Of a stretch of 64,000 bases of DNA, positions 59,714 through 64,000 are shown in pieces (the first letter of the stretch is position 1; each line of letters begins with the position of its first letter). Where the stretch lies: positions 186,001 through 250,000 of the forward strand of contig JAICWP010000007.1 of assembly GCA_025934735.1 (NCBI GenBank), given 5' to 3'. This DNA is from Terriglobales bacterium (lineage in GTDB: Bacteria; Acidobacteriota; Terriglobia; Terriglobales; Acidobacteriaceae). The notes below the pieces were generated by a model. That model saw only the letters and a list, made by a program, of their open reading frames with translations, made no database searches and was not told the DNA's origin. Made by a program: the position numbers and the translations under genes.

Positions 59714-60382
59714 TTACCCAAGCAGTACCTGCAGCGAACCGTCGCCATCCAGTCGCGCTCGCACCTGCGAGAAGTCAGAGATGACCGCATCGGCGTGGGC
59801 AAGATCGGCAGCGGGATAGGTGGTAGCCAGCGCCACCGCAATCATGCCCGCTGCGTGCGCGGCTTCGATGCCCGCGGGCGCGTCCTCAAATACCAGGCAT
59901 TCCCGCGGCGGAAAGCGCAGCAGTTCCGCACCCTTCAGGTAGGGCTCGGGATGGGGCTTGCCCTGGCTGACTTCATCGGCGGTAACGAAGACGCCGGGCG
60001 TGGGCAAACCATTGGTGGCGAGCCGCCGCGTGGCCAGATAGCGCGTGCCGGAGGTCACCACCGCCCAGCGCTGCGCGGGCAAGGAAGAAAGCATCTCCAG
60101 CGCTCCCTTGATGCGCCCGACCCCGTCGGTGTCATCCGCTTCGCGAGCCTCCAGGCGCAGCGTTTCAGTTTCGGCATCCAGATGGGGCGCGAGCAGGCGA
60201 ATGGTTTCCACGGTGCGGCGGCCGTGCGCGACGCGCACCGCCTCTTCCACCGGCACGTTGTGCTCCGCCGCCCAAATGGCCCACTGGCGCGCCACGGAAC
60301 GAGTCGAGTCCACCAGCACGCCATCCAGGTCAAACAGGATGGCGGCACAGCGGAAGATGCGCTGGGAAGGAGCAGGAATCAT
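59714..60382 (-). CDS. HAD-superfamily sugar-phosphatase-like hydrolase
   Basis: 222 aa from ATG 60382, which overlaps the EcsC-like stop by ATGA; longer upstream frames read through that gene. Motif I AAILFDLDGVLVDST with the nucleophile Asp, motif II AVVTSGTRY, motif III lysine in QGKPHPEPYLKGA, motif IV CLVFEDAPAGIEAAHAAGM. A helical cap (about 25-90) marks the subclass I beta-phosphoglucomutase/GPP-like group, which acts on small sugar phosphates. Convergent with the GH15 gene, from which it may take related substrates (inference). Confidence 0.9.
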   Translation of the reverse strand: MIPAPSQRIFRCAAILFDLDGVLVDSTRSVARQWAIWAAEHNVPVEEAVRVAHGRRTVETIRLLAPHLDAETETLRLEAREADDTDGVGRIKGALEMLSSLPAQRWAVVTSGTRYLATRRLATNGLPTPGVFVTADEVSQGKPHPEPYLKGAELLRFPPRECLVFEDAPAGIEAAHAAGMIAVALATTYPAADLAHADAVISDFSQVRARLDGDGSLQVLLG

Positions 60383-61050
60383 GACGAGGGAGCCGGAGCC
60401 AGCGCCAGCCGTTCGCGCAAGGCCAGGTGCTTCTGGCGGAAGTGGGCATTGGCGCGCTCGCCCCAGGCACGCACGAAGTAGTAATTCAAGCCGCCGCCGA
60501 TGAACGAGCTGGCGACCGGAATCAGCCGCCCCGACCACTTCTCCACCACTTCAGTGCTGGCTTGCACGGCAATGCTACGAATCAGGCGAGGCACCATGCG
60601 GCCCACCACCTCTTTTTCCAGCAGCTCGCGGCTAAGGTCCACGCCGGCGGCGCTGGCGGTGGCCAGCCAGAGCTCGGCGGTCTCCTCGTCGGTGTTGAAT
60701 TCGAAGCCGTAAACCAGGCTCAGCTTCTGGATGGTGCGCAGGGTAATGGCGGCCAGGATGCTCAGGTCGGGCAGAACGGTCAGGATGCCACCCAGGCCCA
60801 GGCCCGCGCCTTCTACGGCCGCAATCTTCATGGCGCCGCGGATGGTCTGCGCGGCCACTTCGTCGAGCTGCGCCATCTCCAGCGAATACACGCCCCGATA
60901 AGTGGAGATCGGGAGGCCATGCGCCGCCTGCAGCTGCAGCAGGAAGCGCCCCGGATCCACCTTCACCGTTTCGTAGGCTTCGGTGAAGCCACGGCGCAGC
61001 GCGGACTGCGCCCGCCGCATCAGCCAGGAATTTTTGTTCACACCCGACAT
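60379..61050 (-). CDS. EcsC-family protein
   Basis: 223 aa. Matches the EcsC family: TIRGAMKIAAVEGAGLGLGGILTVLPDLSILAAITLRTIQKLSLVYGFEFNTDEE, then SVAVQAS-like IRSIAVQASTEVVEKWSGRLIPVASSFIGGGLNYYFVRAWGERANAHFRQKHL. The Gly-rich helices suggest membrane association. The family is named after a third gene of a Bacillus ABC operon but has no known activity. Translationally coupled to the HAD gene. Confidence 0.85.
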   Translation of the reverse strand: MSGVNKNSWLMRRAQSALRRGFTEAYETVKVDPGRFLLQLQAAHGLPISTYRGVYSLEMAQLDEVAAQTIRGAMKIAAVEGAGLGLGGILTVLPDLSILAAITLRTIQKLSLVYGFEFNTDEETAELWLATASAAGVDLSRELLEKEVVGRMVPRLIRSIAVQASTEVVEKWSGRLIPVASSFIGGGLNYYFVRAWGERANAHFRQKHLALRERLALAPAPSS

Positions 61051-61209
61051 CTTTTAACACCTTACCGCATCCCTCGGACGCGAGCCAAGCACCAGCAGTG
61101 CTGACCGCGGTGCGCAGTTGCCGGCATACGAAGTGCGTGCTGCGCCCCGGAAGTCAATTCGTCGAACTTGCCATGGTGAAGCCGGCGATTGTAACCTTGC
61201 CCTTCCGGC

Positions 61210-63066
61210 ATGGCTTTAGCAACTGGCAAGAGCCCGACCTCATTTTCCCGCAGCAACTTTCTCCTTATTTCCTTGTGGTGGGGACTGTTAACCGGCCTGG
61301 CAGAAGGATATTGGGCGCCAACCTACATCTGGCGTGACCTGATGCGCGCCGGAGTGGAAGTGGAGCCCTGGTTGTTTTTGGGGTTGGGGCTGGTCCTGCT
61401 TGCGGTGAAGCGCCGCCGCGCGTTAGGCGGTAATGATCTGATGCAGGCCACATTCCTGTTCGGCGGCTTGACGCTGTTCGCGTGGCTGAGCCGGTCGCCG
61501 CTGGCTTCTCCCTTTGTCGTCATCGAGCTTTTGATCGCGATCGCCGGCGCTTCCCTGCTGGCATTCCTATGGCTGCTGCGCGGGTCCACGCTGATGCGAT
61601 GGCAGAAGCGCACGCTGCCGGTGCTGGTTGTTCTGGCACTATGGTGCATAGTTGCTTTCCCTATCAAGCAGCGCATTCATGAGCAGCGGGAAACGGCAAA
61701 GCTGCCGGCAGCTGCCGAACGCGCGCCCAATGTGCTGCTGATCGTGGTAGACACGCTGCGAGCCGATCATCTTTCCACTTACGGATACGCGCGGCCGACC
61801 AGCCCGCATCTGACGCAGCTGGCCGCGCAAGGCACACTTTTCGAGAACGCCATCGCGCCCTCTTCCTGGACGCTACCGGTGCACGCTTCGCTGCTCACCG
61901 GCTTGTATCCGCGGGAGCATAAAGTGGACAATGATGGCGCGCTGCTGGGCTGGGACTATCCGGTTCTGGGAGACGCATTTAGAGCGCGCGGCTATCGCAC
62001 CGCCGCCTTTTCGGCCAACACCCTACTGTTCTGCCGACGCCGCGGATTCGGCCGCGGATTTATCCATTTCGAAGACGACTTCCAGTCGCTGGGCAGCAGC
62101 TTCGCGCAAACTTTTTATGGAGACTTGATCAAGCACCTGCTTTTTCAGCTGCAGTGGAAGCGCGATTTGTTTGGCCGGCGCAGTGCGGAGCAGATTAACC
62201 AGCATGCCTTGCGCTGGATTGACGGCGGGCACAGACCCTTCTTTGTGTTCCTGAATTACATGGATGTGCACGATCCTTACCGCCCGCCGGAGCCCTACTT
62301 GCATCGTTACACGAAAATGCGGGATCCGGGCAGCCGCGCATCCGAACACTGGGATTGGTTCGAGCACCTGACGCCTCAGCAGCGGCAAGGCGCCGTGGAC
62401 GCCTACGACGGCGCAATCAATTACGTGGATGACCATCTGCAAGAGCTCATGCGGAACCTGAAAGAGCGCGGCTTGGATGGCAACACCCTGGTGGTGATCA
62501 CCTCCGATCACGGAGAGAGCTTCGGCGAGCATGGGCTGATGACTCACGGCAATGCTCTCTACCGCGAGCTGATCCATGTGCCCCTGGTTCTGTGGGAACC
62601 GGGGAAGATTCCGGCGGGAAAGAGAATTAATACGCCGGTGAGCCTGACTTCAATTCCCGCCACCCTGCTGGAGGAAGCAGGCGGGGCCGACGATTCGCAT
62701 TTTCCGCCTTTTTCTCAACCTTCCCTGGCTGGCTTGGTGTGCGGCGAGCATTCGGCAGTTGCTCTGCCTGACCCGATTTCCCAGCTGGCCCAGCTCGACT
62801 GGAATCCGAGTTTTCCCGACTATTACGGGCCCATGGAATCTGTCAGCACCCTGCATTGGCACTACATTCGCGGGGGCAAGGAGGGCGAAGAACTGTTCGC
62901 CTGCTGTGACCAGGAACCAGAACAGATTAATCTGGCGGGCACAGTGGTTGGCCGGGAGCTGGCCATGCGCTTCGACCGTGAACTGGCATCCGCCGCGGGC
63001 GAGCGCAGAGAAACGAGGAACGACCAACCTGGAAGATCCGGCATTTGCCGGCGAAGCTCACAATGA
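61210..63066 (+). CDS. Membrane-anchored sulfatase-superfamily protein
   Basis: 618 aa. N-terminal ~150 residues have four to five membrane helices (FLLISLWWGLLTGLAEGYW, WLFLGLGLVLLAV, FVVIELLIAIAGASLLAFLWLL, VLVVLALWCIVAF). An extracytoplasmic sulfatase domain then starts APNVLLIVVDTLRADHLSTYGYARPTSPHL with the metal-binding Asp. The nucleophile segment is SSWTLPVHASLLTG, so the Cys/Ser-x-Pro-Ser-Arg formylglycine motif is absent and Thr or Ser would have to serve. TSDHGESFGEHG provides the second metal site, NYMDVHDPY another ligand region. It may be a phosphoglycerol- or phosphoethanolamine-transferase-like enzyme rather than a true sulfatase. The tail after about residue 595 is unusually basic. 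Confidence 0.85.
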   Translation: MALATGKSPTSFSRSNFLLISLWWGLLTGLAEGYWAPTYIWRDLMRAGVEVEPWLFLGLGLVLLAVKRRRALGGNDLMQATFLFGGLTLFAWLSRSPLASPFVVIELLIAIAGASLLAFLWLLRGSTLMRWQKRTLPVLVVLALWCIVAFPIKQRIHEQRETAKLPAAAERAPNVLLIVVDTLRADHLSTYGYARPTSPHLTQLAAQGTLFENAIAPSSWTLPVHASLLTGLYPREHKVDNDGALLGWDYPVLGDAFRARGYRTAAFSANTLLFCRRRGFGRGFIHFEDDFQSLGSSFAQTFYGDLIKHLLFQLQWKRDLFGRRSAEQINQHALRWIDGGHRPFFVFLNYMDVHDPYRPPEPYLHRYTKMRDPGSRASEHWDWFEHLTPQQRQGAVDAYDGAINYVDDHLQELMRNLKERGLDGNTLVVITSDHGESFGEHGLMTHGNALYRELIHVPLVLWEPGKIPAGKRINTPVSLTSIPATLLEEAGGADDSHFPPFSQPSLAGLVCGEHSAVALPDPISQLAQLDWNPSFPDYYGPMESVSTLHWHYIRGGKEGEELFACCDQEPEQINLAGTVVGRELAMRFDRELASAAGERRETRNDQPGRSGICRRSSQ

Positions 63067-63111
63067 GGTGGCGTTCCGCAATCAGGTAGAACGCTCATCG
63101 CCGTTGGTCAG

Positions 63112-64000
63112 CTACTGCGACCTGACGGAATCATTCTGCTGCTCGTTGATTGGCTCAACGAGGGCGGAAGGCCGGCCGGTCCACTGCAATGCAATAGTGT
63201 GGCGGCTTTGCTGCGGTGCAGGTTCGCTGGTACGCCGAGCCGTCAGGTCTTGCCTTCCGTAGGCCAATTGGATTGCAGGAGTTAATCCCGTCAGAAAAAA
63301 CCGCACCCCACAGAGTTCAATTGGCATATCGGCTATAACAAATTCGGAGTTACGCGGCGGGGAAGGCTCCATGCGTTGGAGTTCAGCGAGAAACTGATGC
63401 GTAATTCTTGTGTTGGAACGCCAGGCTGAAAGGTTATGCCAGAGGCCAAGCAGAAAACAGATGAGCAGCAGGAGGGTCCACACGCGCCGCAGGCGCAGGT
63501 CTGGAATGCCGCTCAGTAGGGCAGCCAACAAAATGGCCAATCCAATAGCACTGATGTAGAGAACTCGCGACCAGAGCAGAGCTACATCGGCGGTCCAAAG
63601 CAGCGAATGGGCCGGCAACACCGCAAGCACTATCCAACCCAGCGCAAACCAGGCCAGCCTGCGGCGGCAAGGGTCTGGCCTGCTGAGCAGAACAAGAGAA
63701 AGCGCGACCGCGGTGGTGGCGGCTGCGATCGCGATGATGCGCCAGACCGGGGCCTGATGCCAGTTGTAGCCCAGCAGGGTCTCCGCCGGCCCCCGTATCA
63801 ATACTGCAGCCAGTGCTTTGCGCCCAACGGTGAGGACCGCCGGGGAGCCAGTAGTATTTTGATAGCCGCCCATGCCGTGCAGGACTTGCCAACGATAGGC
63901 AAAGGTGGCGGCGGCAACGGCGAAGAACCCGCAATCCGCTTTCCAGAGGCGGCGGGGCATAACCATGAGTTCGAGCCAAACAATCAAAAGAGGCAGGACG
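63112..64000 (-). CDS. Polytopic membrane protein, N-terminus outside window
   Basis: The frame is open through the right edge (VLPLLIVWLELMVMPRR), so only about 296 C-terminal residues are seen. Five or six hydrophobic helices: FFAVAAATFAYRWQVL, IIAIAAATTAVALSLVLL, LAWFALGWIVLAVLPAHSLL, LLWSRVLYISAIGLAILLAALL, VWTLLLLICFLLGLWH, then a soluble tail. The pattern and the AHSLLW element recall C-terminal parts of PMT-like or DUF-type membrane glycosyltransferases found near sulfatase or polysaccharide genes, but I do not recognise the family with confidence. Confidence 0.6.
   Translation of the reverse strand, partial: VLPLLIVWLELMVMPRRLWKADCGFFAVAAATFAYRWQVLHGMGGYQNTTGSPAVLTVGRKALAAVLIRGPAETLLGYNWHQAPVWRIIAIAAATTAVALSLVLLSRPDPCRRRLAWFALGWIVLAVLPAHSLLWTADVALLWSRVLYISAIGLAILLAALLSGIPDLRLRRVWTLLLLICFLLGLWHNLSAWRSNTRITHQFLAELQRMEPSPPRNSEFVIADMPIELCGVRFFLTGLTPAIQLAYGRQDLTARRTSEPAPQQSRHTIALQWTGRPSALVEPINEQQNDSVRSQ

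Noticed and set aside
59231-60481. 416-codon plus-strand frame over the HAD gene
   Set aside because: The minus strand encodes all four HAD motifs; the plus frame starts inside the GH15 gene in the wrong frame and shows no domain.

Overview
The window is 64 kb of GC-rich bacterial chromosome. I would place it in the Acidobacteriota, class Terriglobia (Koribacter/Edaphobacter-like). This is inferred from gene content: a long MacB/FtsX permease of the 'acidobacterial duplicated orphan permease' type, a DUF2934 protein, a Vps10/sortilin-like exported beta-propeller protein, a Tat-exported Gfo/Idh oxidoreductase, an YVTN-propeller phosphoesterase, and many short palindromic intergenic repeats. 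I saw no rRNA, tRNA, phage, IS transposase or CRISPR array.

Layout. 1-5.2 kb: 3' end of a respiratory complex I operon (nuoL partial, nuoM, nuoN). 5.4-8.2 kb (-): an Flp/Tad-type pilin gene, two TadE-like genes and a TadG-like gene. 8.3-9.9 kb (-): an ABC-2 exporter pair. 10.2-13.4 kb: exported Asp-box propeller protein. 13.8-15.9 kb: divergent LacI-type regulator and ribokinase. 16.2-23.5 kb (-): amino-acid synthesis, with ilvD-ilvB-ilvN-ilvC followed by aroF-pheA. aroF-pheA has its own promoter, an aromatic-rich leader peptide and an intrinsic terminator. 24-29.9 kb: Nudix protein, two MacB-like permeases, SprT-like metalloprotein, GNAT/FemAB-like protein. 30.1-35.0 kb: iron-transport operon (FTR1-DUF2318, two FtsX-type permeases, ABC ATPase fused to a complete DtxR-type repressor) behind an almost ideal Fur-box palindrome. 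35.2-43.1 kb: ilvE, orphan permease, oxidoreductase, DinB-like, DUF2934, NmrA-like and alpha/beta-hydrolase genes. 43.4-48.1 kb: structured RNA or terminator candidate and an RND efflux pair. 48.3-53.9 kb: quinone-reductase-like MDR protein, small secreted protein, phosphoribosyltransferase, YbaK-like deacylase, trypsin-fold lipoprotein, response regulator and small HTH protein. 54.4-64 kb: propeller phosphoesterase, GH15 glucoamylase, HAD phosphatase-EcsC pair, membrane sulfatase, and a membrane protein cut by the window edge.

The most unusual items are: (1) an elongation-factor-G domain-V-like module inserted in a loop of NuoL; (2) the ABC-ATPase/DtxR fusion in the iron operon, with a methionine exactly at the domain junction and a Fur-like box upstream; (3) an attenuator-like leader (residues FSWRRFYRYY) ahead of DAHP synthase and prephenate dehydratase; (4) several families of dispersed palindromic or low-complexity intergenic repeats. 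All assignments come from reading the sequence; no database search was run.
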